Shown here in pieces: positions 28,182-36,764 of a stretch of DNA of 40,209 nucleotides. Where the stretch lies: NCBI RefSeq assembly GCF_000974985.2, contig NZ_LAVA02000029.1, positions 1 through 40,209 of the forward strand, in the 5' to 3' direction. The stretch comes from Streptomyces mangrovisoli. Its GTDB lineage: Bacteria; Actinomycetota; Actinomycetes; Streptomycetales; Streptomycetaceae. A program made the position numbers and the translations under genes. Position 1 is the stretch's first letter; each line of letters begins with the position of its first letter. The notes under the pieces were generated by a model that saw only the letters and a list, made by a program, of their open reading frames with translations, did not search any database and was not told the origin of the DNA.

Positions 28182-28751
28182 TCACCGCAGGTCGGCTGCA
28201 TAACCCGGTAGCACCCTGCGCAGGGCGCGCAACGCGTAGTACGCGCGAGACTTCACGGTACCGGGCGGGATCCCGAGGGTCCGTGCCGCTTCAGCCACAC
28301 TCGCCCCCTCGAAGTACACGAGCACCAACACGTCACGGTGGTGCGGGGTGAGAGTCTTCACAGCCTCGCGCACGTCGAGCACGGCGGCCGACCGCTCGGC
28401 GTGGTCGGCGAGCACCCGGGCGTGGTCCAGCACCGCGTCGCAGACCTCCGGCGGGCGCGCCTGCCGGGCCCGTCGCGCGTCGATCGCGAGCCGCCGCGCC
28501 ACCGTCATCAGCCACGGCCGTACGGACTCGAAGTCGTCGGCGCGCAACGCCTCGGGATGCTGCCAGGCGCGGACGAGCGTCTCCTGCACGAGGTCCTCGG
28601 CGCGCTGCCGGTCGCCGTCGCACAGCCGCACCAGCAGGGCGAGGAGCGGGCGCCCGTGCTCGCGCTGGAGCGCGGCCAGTTCGTGTTCGGCGGTGGTGCC
28701 GTGCGGTGTCCTCGTCGTCGGCGTCGTGCTGGTGATGGTTCCGGCCGTCAT
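28182..28751 (-). CDS. ECF-type RNA polymerase sigma factor
   Basis: Sigma-70 family group 4 factor of 189 residues. Region 2 is DGDRQRAEDLVQETLVRAWQ through VRPWLMTVARRLAIDARR (core binding and -10 reading). Region 4 is LTPHHRDVLVLVYFEG, then a helix-turn-helix ASVAEAARTLGIPPGTVKSR (-35 reading). ATG 28751 is preferred because the domain starts soon after it, but it has no ribosome site. The frame stays open to an ATG at 28928. There, TATTTA on the minus strand (28941-28936) would give a leaderless transcript starting at that codon, so a 248-residue form is a real alternative. It is likely controlled by the ZAS protein two genes downstream. Confidence 0.88.
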   Translation of the reverse strand: MTAGTITSTTPTTRTPHGTTAEHELAALQREHGRPLLALLVRLCDGDRQRAEDLVQETLVRAWQHPEALRADDFESVRPWLMTVARRLAIDARRARQARPPEVCDAVLDHARVLADHAERSAAVLDVREAVKTLTPHHRDVLVLVYFEGASVAEAARTLGIPPGTVKSRAYYALRALRRVLPGYAADLR

Positions 28752-29006
28752 GGCCGTATGGCAGCGCAGGGGGCGGTCCGCGCACAGGGCGCGCGCAGGG
28801 GCGTGCGGCGGACGGTCGATCGCGTCGACGAACGGTTCGACGAACGGTCCGCGGCGCGCGCCCTGCGCAGCGGACGGGTTAATCGGGGCGGGTGAGCCGT
28901 TTGGAGTCGCGTGTGGCGTCGTAACCATTTGTCAGTAAATACGACACTTGTGGACGCGGGGTGCCACACGAGACACCCGCACACGACACCCACGACGGGC
29001 GGAGCG

Positions 29007-30161
29007 ATGATCGCACGCAGACGACAACTGGCCCTCGCCCTGACGGCAGTTCTGGCCGCGGCCGCCGCCTGTCAGGCCCACGCCCGCGAGCCCGCCGCCC
29101 GGTCCGGCGCCCCCGCCCCGCCCGCGCCCGGGTTCACGCTCGTCGCCACCGGGGACATCCTGCCGGTCTCCGCGATCTCCGACCGGGCCCGCTTCGACGC
29201 GGGTGGCAGCGGCTACGACTTCCGGCCCATGCTCGCCGGCGCGCGACCCGCCGTGTCCCGGGCCGATCTGGCGCTGTGTCAGCTCGACGGCGTGCTCACG
29301 CCGGGCGGGGCGGCCGCCGCGGGCGCCGGTCCCACCGTGTTCGCGCCGACCGAGCTGGCCCCGGCCCTCGCCGCGACCGGCTACGACAGCTGCTCGACCG
29401 CGTCCGGCCATACGCTGGACAACGGGGCCGCCGGTGTCCAGAGCACCCTGGACGCCCTCGACGGGGCCGGCGTACGGCACACGGGAGCGGCCCGCACCGA
29501 GAGCGAGGGAGGCGCCGTCACCCTCCTGCGCGCGGGAGCCGCGAAGGTGGCCCACCTCGCCTACGCCGCTGACACCGACGGCTACCCCCTGCCGCAGGGC
29601 GAGCCGTGGGCCGTCGGCCTGATCGACGAGGCCCGGATCATCGCGGACGCCCGCGACGCCCGGCGGGCGGGGGCCGACGTGGTCGTCGTCTCGCTGCACT
29701 GCGGCACCGCAGGCCAGGACGCGCCCGATCAGGAGCAGCTCGCCCTGGCCAGGGACCTCACCGCCGCCCGCACCGGCGGCCGCCCCGACATCGACCTGAT
29801 CCTCGGCACCCGCACCCGTGTCCCGCAGCCGTACGAGAAGGTCAACGGCACGTGGGTCGTCTACGGCCTCGGCGACGAGATCGCGGGAGAGCTCTACGAC
29901 AGCCAGGGCGAGGACGATCCGCGCGCCGACCAGTCGACCCTCGCCCGCTTCACCTTCCGCCCGCCGGCCCGGCCCGGCGAGCGCTGGCGGGTGACCAGGG
30001 CGGAGTTCCTGCCGCAGGTGTTCGACGTCGACGCGGGGCGGGTGGTCGACCTCGGGTCGGCGATCGCCCAGGGCGCGGACCTCACGAGCGTGCGCGACCG
30101 CATCCGTGACGTGGTGCTGAGCCGCGGCGCGGGCAAGGACGGCCTGGTGATGGGGCGTTAG
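29007..30161 (+). CDS. CapA-family exported protein (poly-gamma-glutamate synthesis type)
   Basis: A 384-residue member of the CapA/PgsA metallophosphoesterase-like family. An N-terminal signal (LALALTAVLAAAAACQA) contains a possible lipidated Cys, though the lipobox lacks the usual Leu at -3. The domain starts FTLVATGDILP and continues LALCQLDGVLTP, STASGHTLDNG, VVVSLHCGTAGQ and a VYGLGDEIAG block, matching CapA motifs (GD, N-E and H-G variants). In Bacillus, CapA helps export or anchor polyglutamate; here no capB or capC is near, so polymer synthesis is doubtful. The likely D-to-Q change in LCQLD, where family members often have NLE, makes it atypical. ATG 29007 follows GGGCGGAG. Confidence 0.82.
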   Translation: MIARRRQLALALTAVLAAAAACQAHAREPAARSGAPAPPAPGFTLVATGDILPVSAISDRARFDAGGSGYDFRPMLAGARPAVSRADLALCQLDGVLTPGGAAAAGAGPTVFAPTELAPALAATGYDSCSTASGHTLDNGAAGVQSTLDALDGAGVRHTGAARTESEGGAVTLLRAGAAKVAHLAYAADTDGYPLPQGEPWAVGLIDEARIIADARDARRAGADVVVVSLHCGTAGQDAPDQEQLALARDLTAARTGGRPDIDLILGTRTRVPQPYEKVNGTWVVYGLGDEIAGELYDSQGEDDPRADQSTLARFTFRPPARPGERWRVTRAEFLPQVFDVDAGRVVDLGSAIAQGADLTSVRDRIRDVVLSRGAGKDGLVMGR

Positions 30162-30164
30162 ACC

Positions 30165-30345
30165 GAGTCCTCCCGAGTCCCTCCGAGCCCTCCCGGGCCC
30201 CCGAGTCCCTCCGAGCCCTCCCGGGCCCCCGAGTCCCTCCGAGCCCTCCGGGGCCCCCGAGTCCTCCCGAGCCCTCCGGGGCCCCCGAGTCCTCCCGAGC
30301 CCTCCCAAGCCCTCCCGGGCCCCCGAGTCCTCCCGCGGCCCCCCG
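30165..30345. repeat. 28-bp minisatellite between convergent genes
   Basis: GAGTCC recurs at 30175, 30203, 30231, 30259 and 30287, exactly 28 bp apart, with 10-bp half-steps at the left edge (30165) and a 38-bp last step (30325). The unit is pyrimidine-rich on this strand, of the type CCCGAGTCCCTCCGAGCCCT. Copies differ by single bases and by exchange of CCCTCC and CCTCCC. The array starts just after the CapA stop and ends at the MarR stop, so it fills the 187 bp between the two convergent genes. Strand asymmetry (C/T against G/A) is strong. Confidence 0.88.
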
Positions 30346-30348
30346 GGC

Positions 30349-30831
30349 TCAGTTGACGTCCACGTTCTCGAACAGCTTCAGCATCTCCCCGAGCACGCGC
30401 AGGCACGCGGTCACGTCGGCGCCGGTCAGGTCGCCGCCGACCCCGCGCAGCACGGCGTGCTCACGGGCGAGCACGGCCGTGATGGCGGCGTCGCCCGGCC
30501 CGGTGAGCCGGATCAGCGACGAGCGCTGGTGGGCCGGGTTCGGGATGCTCTCCACCAGGCCGCGGGCGGCGGCGTCGTTGACCATGCGCTGCACGAACTG
30601 GCGGCTGATCGCCTGCGCCCGGCCCATCTGTGGCACGGTCATCGGCCCGTGCTTGAGCAGCAGGTCGAGCACCGCCCGTACGCCCACCGACAGGCCCTCG
30701 ACGGCCTCGCCCTCCTCCACCTTGCGCTGCACGCGCCGGTACAGGGGTCCCACGAGGTCGAACACCTCGGTGAGGCGGCGGCCCAGCTCGTCGGGCGGGA
30801 GGGGGCGCGCGGTCTCGTTGATGTCGTCCAC
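30349..30831 (-). CDS. MarR-family transcriptional regulator
   Basis: A 160-residue winged-helix regulator. The core has SVGVRAVLDLLLKHGPMTVPQMG, a recognition helix around AISRQFVQRMVNDAAARG, and the wing LVESIPNPAHQRSSLIRLTGPG, with helical dimer arms at both ends. The start is uncertain. GTG 30831 begins a natural VDDINETARPLPPDELG and leaves the operator-like repeats outside the gene. GTG 30858 or TTG 30870 would add 9 or 13 residues but run through the palindrome. It probably represses itself and the divergent hydrolase, responding to a small aromatic or phenolic ligand as many MarR proteins do (family knowledge). Confidence 0.88.
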   Translation of the reverse strand: MDDINETARPLPPDELGRRLTEVFDLVGPLYRRVQRKVEEGEAVEGLSVGVRAVLDLLLKHGPMTVPQMGRAQAISRQFVQRMVNDAAARGLVESIPNPAHQRSSLIRLTGPGDAAITAVLAREHAVLRGVGGDLTGADVTACLRVLGEMLKLFENVDVN

Positions 30832-30851
30832 CCCGCCATCATCGCGCAGAA

Positions 30852-30902
30852 ATGACACCTCGGTTGCCAAGGTGAGCGAATGATGACACCTTGGTTGTCA
30901 TG
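30852..30902. promoter_or_regulatory. Two operator-like repeats between MarR and hydrolase genes
   Basis: Two related sites, 31 bp apart. The first, ATGACACCTCGGTTGCCA, starts at 30852, and the second, ATGACACCTTGGTTGTCA, starts at 30883. The first also contains a palindrome CACCTCGG-TTG-CCAAGGTG (30856-30874, one mismatch). The second contains ATGACA-N7-TGTCAT (30883-30901), reaching the hydrolase start codon. Spacing close to three DNA turns puts both on one face. They fit a MarR dimer pair that blocks both divergent promoters. Confidence 0.65.
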
Positions 30903-31715
30903 ACTGCTGCCTCGGATCTGCGGTTCCACCCCTCCGGCGACGGCGAACTCGCCTACCGCGACACCGGATCGGGCGACCTGGTCGTCCTGCTCCACTCCGG
31001 CTTTGTCGACCACCGCCTCTTCGACGCCCAGACGACGGCGCTCGCCGCCCGGCACCGCGTCGTCGCCCCCGACACGCGCGGCCACGGCTTCTCCGCCAAC
31101 GCGAGTGGGCCGTTCCGGTGGGCCGACGACCTCGCCGGCCTGCTGCGCGCGCTCGACGCGGGCCCCGCCGTGCTCGTCGGCCTGTCCATGGGCGGCGGCA
31201 TCGCCGTCGACACCGTCCTCGAACACCCCGACCTGGTGCGCGGCCTCGTCGTCGCGTCCGCCGCCACCAGCGAGTTCACCTACACCGACCCATGGGTGCG
31301 CGGCATCCGGCAGGCCCAGGACCGCGCCCTGGCGGGCGGCGACGTCGAGGGCTGGCTGCGGGAGTTCCTGCGCTACGTCCCCGGCCCCCGGCGCGGCTTC
31401 GACGACGTCGCCCCCGATGTCCTGCGCCGGGTGCGCGAGATGGCCCTGCACACGCTGTCCAAGCACACCCCGGGCGAGCCGGACCCGCACGTGCGGCTGA
31501 CGGACACCTGGGAGCGGGTCCCGAAGATCGGCGTCCCGCTGCTGACCGTCAACGGCGCCCTCGACACCCCCGACCTGCTCGCCGGGGCGGAGCGGCTCGC
31601 CCGCGCGGTCCCGTACGGCCGCGGCACGGTCCTCGACGGCACCGCGCACTACGCGCCCCTGGAGCGGCCCGACGCGTTCACCGCGGTGGTGGAGGACTTC
31701 CTGCGGGGACTGTGA
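30900..31715 (+). CDS. Alpha/beta-hydrolase
   Basis: A 271-residue alpha/beta-hydrolase. The triad is visible: Ser96 in VGLSMGGG, Asp222 in NGALDTPD and His250 in DGTAHYAPLERP. The opening LVVLLHSGFVDHRLFD gives the oxyanion HSG motif and VVAPDTRGHGFS follows. It resembles esterase/lactonase-type (3-oxoadipate enol-lactonase-like) members, but the substrate is unknown. There is no ribosome site before ATG 30900, and the operator repeat reaches the start codon, so the transcript may be leaderless or start very close. The divergent MarR gene is the likely controller, possibly of an ester or lactone ligand this enzyme removes. Confidence 0.9.
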   Translation: MTAASDLRFHPSGDGELAYRDTGSGDLVVLLHSGFVDHRLFDAQTTALAARHRVVAPDTRGHGFSANASGPFRWADDLAGLLRALDAGPAVLVGLSMGGGIAVDTVLEHPDLVRGLVVASAATSEFTYTDPWVRGIRQAQDRALAGGDVEGWLREFLRYVPGPRRGFDDVAPDVLRRVREMALHTLSKHTPGEPDPHVRLTDTWERVPKIGVPLLTVNGALDTPDLLAGAERLARAVPYGRGTVLDGTAHYAPLERPDAFTAVVEDFLRGL

Positions 31716-31755
31716 CGACCGTCGACCGTCCCGGGGTGTCGGCGCGGACGGGTAC

Positions 31756-31783
31756 GGCTCCGGATACGGATGCAGCCGGAGCC
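31756..31783. terminator. Stem-loop between hydrolase and universal stress protein genes
   Basis: GGCTCCGG (31756-31763) and CCGGAGCC (31776-31783) pair perfectly over 8 bp with a 12-base loop. The stem lies between two convergent stop codons (31715 and 31788), so it could end both transcripts. Confidence 0.5.
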
Positions 31784-31787
31784 ACGG

Positions 31788-32249
31788 CTACGGCACCACC
31801 GTCACCGGCCACCGACCCGCCTTGACCAGCCGTACGGCGACCGAGCCCACGAACCGGTGGCCCGCCTGCTCGGAGGCGCCCACGACCACCGCGTCGGCCT
31901 TCAGCTCGTCCGCGGCCTTCACCAGGCCGTTGTAGGGGTCGCCGCGAAAGGTGTGGAACTCCCAGCGGACGTCGAATATCCCCTTCACCCGCTCGGTCGC
32001 CTCACGGATCTGCGCGATCAGCTCCTCGGCGATCTCGTCCGTCGTCTCCGCCACCGGCGCGCCGAGCGCCGCGCCCGCCGCCAGCACCGGCTGGACGTAG
32101 ACGACCGCGAGCAGCGCGCGCTGCCGCCGGGCCAGGCCGCCGGCGTACGCCGCGGCCCGCAGGGAGGACTCCGAGCCGTCGACGCCGGCCACGATGACCT
32201 TCGGGCCGTCCGTACCCCGTTCGAACTGCTGCGCGTGCTGCTCCGTCAC
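31788..32249 (-). CDS. Universal stress protein (UspA family)
   Basis: A single-domain UspA protein of 153 residues. It starts [21 protein letters not shown] (strand 1 with the Asp-Gly-Ser motif) and ends [33 protein letters not shown]. The ATP-binding loop in the family is G-x2-G-x9-G-S. Here the first Gly and the final GS are present but the second Gly is Glu (GASE), so nucleotide binding may be weak. GTG 32249 lacks a clear ribosome site. It is divergent from lysX, sharing 148 bp. Confidence 0.9.
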   Translation of the reverse strand: MTEQHAQQFERGTDGPKVIVAGVDGSESSLRAAAYAGGLARRQRALLAVVYVQPVLAAGAALGAPVAETTDEIAEELIAQIREATERVKGIFDVRWEFHTFRGDPYNGLVKAADELKADAVVVGASEQAGHRFVGSVAVRLVKAGRWPVTVVP

Positions 32250-32397
32250 GGGGGAGAGGTTATCGGAAGCCCCGCTTCCGACCAGCCCCCTGACGTCGTA
32301 TTTCGCCGTTCCTTCGGCGCCGTCCTCCGGCGCCGCCCGCCCTCGCCCGCCGCCCGCTCGACGCGCAGACCCGCCCGGCTCTTCCTACAGTCGGAAC

Positions 32398-35300
32398 ATG
32401 ACTGCCACCGTGGATGCCACCACGGCCAAGGACGGCAGCCGTCCCGCACGGCCGCCCCGCCGGGGCTTCCTCAGCAAGGTGCCCCAAGGATTCGCCGTCT
32501 TCTTCGGCGTCCTCGGGTTCCTGTGCGGACTGCTGGCGCTGATCGAACCGCTGCGCAGGCTGCTGCTGCCGGTCACCCGCTTCCTCGACCGGCTCACCGT
32601 CCCGATCAGCGCCAACCTGGCCTACGCCGTCTTCCTCTTCCTGCTGGCCGCCGCGATCGCCGCCCGCAAGAAGGTCGCCTGGTGGCTGGTGGTGATCTAC
32701 CTCGGCCTGCTGGTGCTGTCCGACCTGGCCGGCATCGCGGTCGGCCTGTACGCCGAGTCCATACCGTCCTTCGTGGTGTGCGGCCTCGCGCTGGCCCTGC
32801 TGATCGTCGCCCGCCGCGAGTTCTACGCCGCCTCCCGCCGCGGCGCCCTGTGGCGGGCGCTCGCCGTGCTGTGCGCCGGGCTGGCCGTGGCGATCCTGGT
32901 CGGCTGGGGCCTGGTCGCGCTCTTCCCCGGCACCCTGCCCGAGGGCCAGCGGCTGACCTGGGCCGCCAACCGGGTCCTCGGCGGCCTGGTCTCCGCCCGC
33001 TCCTTCGACGGGCGCCCGCCACGCGCCCTGTTCTTCCTGCTCGGCCTGTTCGGCGCGCTCGCCCTGCTCAACGCCGCCGCCACGCTGTTCCGCTCGCAGC
33101 GCCTCGAAGCCGCCCTGCACGGCGACGAGGAGCCGCGCATCCGCGCCCTGCTCGGCGCCTACGGCGAGCAGGACTCGCTCGGCTACTTCGCCACCCGCCG
33201 CGACAAGGCCGTGGTCTTCTCCCGCAGCGGCAAGGCCGCCGTCACCTACCGCGTCGAGGCCGGCGTCTGCCTCGCCAGCGGCGACCCGGTCGGCGACCGC
33301 GAGGCCTGGCCGCACGCCATCGCCGCCTGGCAGGACGTGGCCCGCCAGTACGCCTGGGCGCCCGCCGTGATGGGCGCCTCCGAGGACGGCGCGCGGGCCT
33401 ACGCGCGCGCCGGGCTCGGCGCGCTGCAACTCGGCGACGAGGCGATCCTGCACCCCGCCGACTTCGACCTCGGCGGCCGCGACATGCGTGTCACCCGCCA
33501 GGCGGTCAACCGCGTCCGGCGCTCCGGCGCCACCTGCCGCATCCGCCGCCACGCCGACCTCGAGGACGCGGAGATGGAGGAGGTCGTCCGGCGCGCGGAC
33601 GCCTGGCGCGACACCGAGACCGAACGCGGCTTCTCCATGGCCCTGGACCGGCTCGGCGACCCCGAGGACGGTGACTGCCTGCTCGTGGAGGCGCTCGGCG
33701 ACGACGGCCGGCTGCTCGCCCTGCTCTCCTTCGTGCCCTGGGGCCGCGACGGCGTCTCCCTCGACCTGATGCGCCGTGACCGGGGCGCGCCCAACGGCGT
33801 CATGGAGTTCATGGTCACCGAACTGTGCACGGCCGCCCCCAAGCTCGGCATCCGGCGCATCTCGCTGAACTTCGCCGTGTTCCGCTCCGTCTTCGAGGAG
33901 GGCGCCCGCATCGGCGCGGGCCCCGTGCTGCGGCTGTGGCGGCGCCTGCTGCTGTTCTTCTCCCGCTGGTGGCAGCTGGAGGCCCTCTACCGCTCCAACG
34001 CCAAGTACCACCCCGAGTGGTACCCCCGCTTCATCTGCTACGGCGAGACCGCGAACCTCGCCCGCATCGGCCTGGCCTCCGGCATCGCCGAGGGCTTCGT
34101 CGCCGTACCGTCGCTGCGCACCCTGCGGGGACGCGGGCGGCCGGGCCGCGCACCGCAGCGGCCCACCACCACGGAGGGCCTGCCGTCGCTGTCGGCGCTC
34201 GGCCTCGACGGAGGGGACGAGGCCGGGCCCGGCGCCCCGGCGGGCGGTCCGCCCGAGCAGGTGCGGATCCGGCACCGCAAGGCCGACCGGCTGCGCGCGG
34301 ACGGCACCGACCCCTACCCGGTGGGCGTCCCGGTGCCCTCCCACGCGCTCGCCGACGTCCCCGCGGGCGAGGACGTCACCGTCGCCGGGCGGGTCATGCG
34401 GGTGCGCGACTTCGGCGGCATCGTCTTCGTCACCCTGCGGGACTGGTCCGGCGACCACCAGCTCGCGCTCACCCGCGACGGCTCCGGGCCCGCCCTCGGC
34501 CGTTTCACCGCCGACACCGACATCGGCGACCACATCACGGCGAGCGGCCGCGCGGGCGTCAGCGACAAGGGCGAGCCGACCGTCTTCGTCACCTCCTGGC
34601 AGCTGATCGGCAAGTGCCTGCGCCCGCTGCCCGACAAGCGGCGCGGCCTCGCCGACCCCGAGGCCAAGGTGCGCAGACGCTACCTCGACCTGGTGTCGAG
34701 CCCCGAGGCGCGCGCCGTGGTCCGGGCCCGCTCCAGCGCCGTCCAGGCCCTGCGCCAGGGCCTGCTGGACCGCGGCTACCTGGAGGTCGAGACCCCGGTG
34801 CTGCAGCAGATCCACGGCGGCGCCAACGCCCGCCCCTTCACCACCCACATCAACGCCTACGACCTCGACCTGTATCTGCGCATCGCCCCCGAGCTGTTCC
34901 TGAAGCGGCTGTGCGTCGGCGGCATGGAGCGGGTCTTCGAGCTGGGCCGCACCTTCCGCAACGAGGGCGTCTCCTACAAGCACAACCCCGAGTTCACCGT
35001 CCTGGAGGCGTACCAGGCGTACGCCGACTACGACGTCATGCTCGACCTGACCCGCGAGCTGATCCAGGGCGCCGCCGTCGCCGCGTTCGGCGCGCCCGTC
35101 GCCCGCAAGGACGGCGAGGAGCACGACATCTCCGGCGCCTGGCCGGTGAAGACGGTGCACGGCGCGATCTCCGAGGCGCTCGGCGAGGAGATCGACGCCG
35201 ACACCGCCCTGCCCGCGCTGCTGAAGCTGTGCGACCGCGCGGGCGTGCCGTACACCGCGGACGACAGCGCCGGCGACGTCGTCCTGGAGATGTACGAACG

Positions 35301-35679
35301 GCTCGTCGAGGAGAGGACGCAGCAGCCCACCTTCTACAAGGACTTCCCGACCGACGTCTCCCCGCTGACCCGGCAGCACCGCCTCGACCCGAGGCTCGCC
35401 GAGCGCTGGGACCTCGTCGCCTTCGGCACCGAGCTGGGCACCGCCTACTCCGAGTTGACCGACCCCGTCGAACAGCGGCGGCGGCTGACCGCGCAGTCCC
35501 TGCTGGCCGCCGGGGGAGACCCGGAGGCGATGGAGCTGGACGAGGACTTCCTCGACGCCCTGGAGTACGCGATGCCGCCCACCGGCGGCCTCGGCATCGG
35601 CGTCGACCGGCTGGTGATGTTCCTGACCGGCCTGACGATCCGTGAGACGCTGCCGTTCCCGCTGGTCAGGCGCCGCTGA
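32398..35679 (+). CDS. lysX: Bifunctional lysylphosphatidylglycerol synthetase / lysine-tRNA ligase
   Basis: A 1093-residue fusion. The N-terminus has about six or seven membrane segments ([18 protein letters not shown] through [17 protein letters not shown]). A DUF2156 lysyltransferase domain follows (about 245-565; [46 protein letters not shown]). After a linker comes a LysRS: an OB fold (about 645-740, [16 protein letters not shown]) and a class II core with motif 2 in [12 protein letters not shown] and motif 3 in [14 protein letters not shown]. It charges tRNA-Lys and transfers lysine to phosphatidylglycerol, lowering envelope negative charge and giving resistance to cationic peptides (known for M. 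tuberculosis LysX). The RIGx[12 protein letters not shown] end of the transferase is intact. ATG 32398 has only a weak site; divergent from the stress protein. Confidence 0.96.
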   Translation: MTATVDATTAKDGSRPARPPRRGFLSKVPQGFAVFFGVLGFLCGLLALIEPLRRLLLPVTRFLDRLTVPISANLAYAVFLFLLAAAIAARKKVAWWLVVIYLGLLVLSDLAGIAVGLYAESIPSFVVCGLALALLIVARREFYAASRRGALWRALAVLCAGLAVAILVGWGLVALFPGTLPEGQRLTWAANRVLGGLVSARSFDGRPPRALFFLLGLFGALALLNAAATLFRSQRLEAALHGDEEPRIRALLGAYGEQDSLGYFATRRDKAVVFSRSGKAAVTYRVEAGVCLASGDPVGDREAWPHAIAAWQDVARQYAWAPAVMGASEDGARAYARAGLGALQLGDEAILHPADFDLGGRDMRVTRQAVNRVRRSGATCRIRRHADLEDAEMEEVVRRADAWRDTETERGFSMALDRLGDPEDGDCLLVEALGDDGRLLALLSFVPWGRDGVSLDLMRRDRGAPNGVMEFMVTELCTAAPKLGIRRISLNFAVFRSVFEEGARIGAGPVLRLWRRLLLFFSRWWQLEALYRSNAKYHPEWYPRFICYGETANLARIGLASGIAEGFVAVPSLRTLRGRGRPGRAPQRPTTTEGLPSLSALGLDGGDEAGPGAPAGGPPEQVRIRHRKADRLRADGTDPYPVGVPVPSHALADVPAGEDVTVAGRVMRVRDFGGIVFVTLRDWSGDHQLALTRDGSGPALGRFTADTDIGDHITASGRAGVSDKGEPTVFVTSWQLIGKCLRPLPDKRRGLADPEAKVRRRYLDLVSSPEARAVVRARSSAVQALRQGLLDRGYLEVETPVLQQIHGGANARPFTTHINAYDLDLYLRIAPELFLKRLCVGGMERVFELGRTFRNEGVSYKHNPEFTVLEAYQAYADYDVMLDLTRELIQGAAVAAFGAPVARKDGEEHDISGAWPVKTVHGAISEALGEEIDADTALPALLKLCDRAGVPYTADDSAGDVVLEMYERLVEERTQQPTFYKDFPTDVSPLTRQHRLDPRLAERWDLVAFGTELGTAYSELTDPVEQRRRLTAQSLLAAGGDPEAMELDEDFLDALEYAMPPTGGLGIGVDRLVMFLTGLTIRETLPFPLVRRR

Positions 35680-35684
35680 CGGGC

Positions 35685-35715
35685 CGGTGCCCGGCACCGC
35701 CGAAGCGCCTTCGGC
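35685..35715 (+). terminator. Two adjacent small hairpins after lysX
   Basis: CGGTGC-CCG-GCACCG (35685-35699) and GCCGAAG-CGC-CTTCGGC (35699-35715) are perfect 6- and 7-bp stems with 3-base loops, starting 6 bases after the lysX stop. They probably act together as the terminator of lysX. Confidence 0.55.
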
Positions 35716-35825
35716 AGGCCGGCCGAAACGCGCGGCCCGTCGTACCTGCGCCATGTGGGTGCTTTCGTGCGGCCGCACCGGTGTTGCAGGGGTGCGGCTC
35801 GGCCGGGCCGGGCGACTGATGAGTC

Positions 35826-36683
35826 ATGAAGAAGGATCAGTTGCTCACCCGGCGCCGGGCGTTGCTCGCCGGCACCGCAGTGCTGGGGGCGGCCGGGGCC
35901 GGCACCGCGGGGCTCCTGCTGTCCGGTTCCGGTCCGGACACCGCCCCGGTGCGGCCCGCCGCCCCCGCCGCCGGCCCGCCGGCCCGCGCCGTCGAGGCCG
36001 TCAAGCCGTCCGCCTACCGACTGGCCCCCCTGGCCGGATACGGCCCCCCGCCGGGGAACGGGCCGCAGCGGCTCGAGGTGCGGCACGAGCCGTATCTGCG
36101 CATGTCGGGCCGCGGCCGCACCATGCTCCTCACCTTCGACGACGGCCCCGACCCCCGCTACACCCCGCACATCCTGGACACCCTGGCCGAGTACGACGTG
36201 CGGGCGACCTTCTTCGTCTGCGGCGAGCAGGCCGACTGGAACCGGAGACTGCTCTCCCGGATGGCCGACGAGGGCCATGTGGTCGGCAACCACACCTGGT
36301 CCCACCCCCTGCTGACCAAGCTGACCCGCTCCCGGATCCGCTCCGAGATGGAACGCACCACCCAGGTCATCGTCGATGCCTACGGCGAGCGGCCGCAGTG
36401 GTTCCGCGCGCCCTACGGCGCCTGGAACCGGGCCGCCTTCCAGCTCGGCGCCGACCTGGGCATGGAACCGCTGGCCTGGACCGTCGACACCAACGACTGG
36501 ACCCGCCCCGGCACCCGCTCCATCGTCCGCACCGTGGAGAGCGGCGCCGCACCCGGGGTCGTCGTGCTCTCCCACGACGCCGGTGGCAACCGGAGCCAGA
36601 GCGTGCAGGCGCTGCGCGACTACCTGCCCCGGCTGCTGGACTCCGGCTACCACCTCACCGTCCCCCGCCGCACCACCGCCTGA
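35826..36683 (+). CDS. Polysaccharide deacetylase (NodB domain), exported
   Basis: A 285-residue carbohydrate esterase family 4-type enzyme. The N-terminus TRRRALLAGTAVLGAAGAG resembles a twin-arginine or membrane-anchor signal. The NodB domain (about 97-285) has metal Asp in LTFDDGPDP (Asp105, Asp106), His156 and His160 in GNHTWSHP, then RAPYGAWN, WTVDTNDW and VVLSHDAGG. This is the complete motif set 1-5. It should remove N-acetyl groups from an extracellular glycan such as peptidoglycan or chitin. ATG 35826 has a poor ribosome site. The gene ends at a strong terminator shared with the convergent sortase. Confidence 0.93.
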   Translation: MKKDQLLTRRRALLAGTAVLGAAGAGTAGLLLSGSGPDTAPVRPAAPAAGPPARAVEAVKPSAYRLAPLAGYGPPPGNGPQRLEVRHEPYLRMSGRGRTMLLTFDDGPDPRYTPHILDTLAEYDVRATFFVCGEQADWNRRLLSRMADEGHVVGNHTWSHPLLTKLTRSRIRSEMERTTQVIVDAYGERPQWFRAPYGAWNRAAFQLGADLGMEPLAWTVDTNDWTRPGTRSIVRTVESGAAPGVVVLSHDAGGNRSQSVQALRDYLPRLLDSGYHLTVPRRTTA

Positions 36684-36690
36684 CGGACCG

Positions 36691-36725
36691 GAGCCCCGGA
36701 CTCGTACGACCCGAGTCCGGGGCTC
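36691..36725. terminator. Strong bidirectional terminator between deacetylase and sortase genes
   Basis: A perfect 14-bp stem: GAGCCCCGGACTCG (36691-36704) pairs with CGAGTCCGGGGCTC (36712-36725) over a 7-base loop. It starts 8 bases after the deacetylase stop and lies 40 bp beyond the sortase stop, so it can serve both strands. Confidence 0.85.
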
Positions 36726-36764
36726 TCTCCGGTGGTGCGCCGAGCGCGCGGCGGTTCCGAGATA

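Noticed and set aside
30165..30345. CRISPR array or coding repeat at the 28-bp minisatellite
   Set aside because: Repeats abut with no spacers, and frames through it are simple Gly/Arg text without a start or ribosome site.
32260..35778. 1172-codon minus-strand open frame opposite lysX
   Set aside because: It is the shadow of lysX, whose plus-strand motifs are unmistakable. Length alone is not evidence in DNA this GC-rich.
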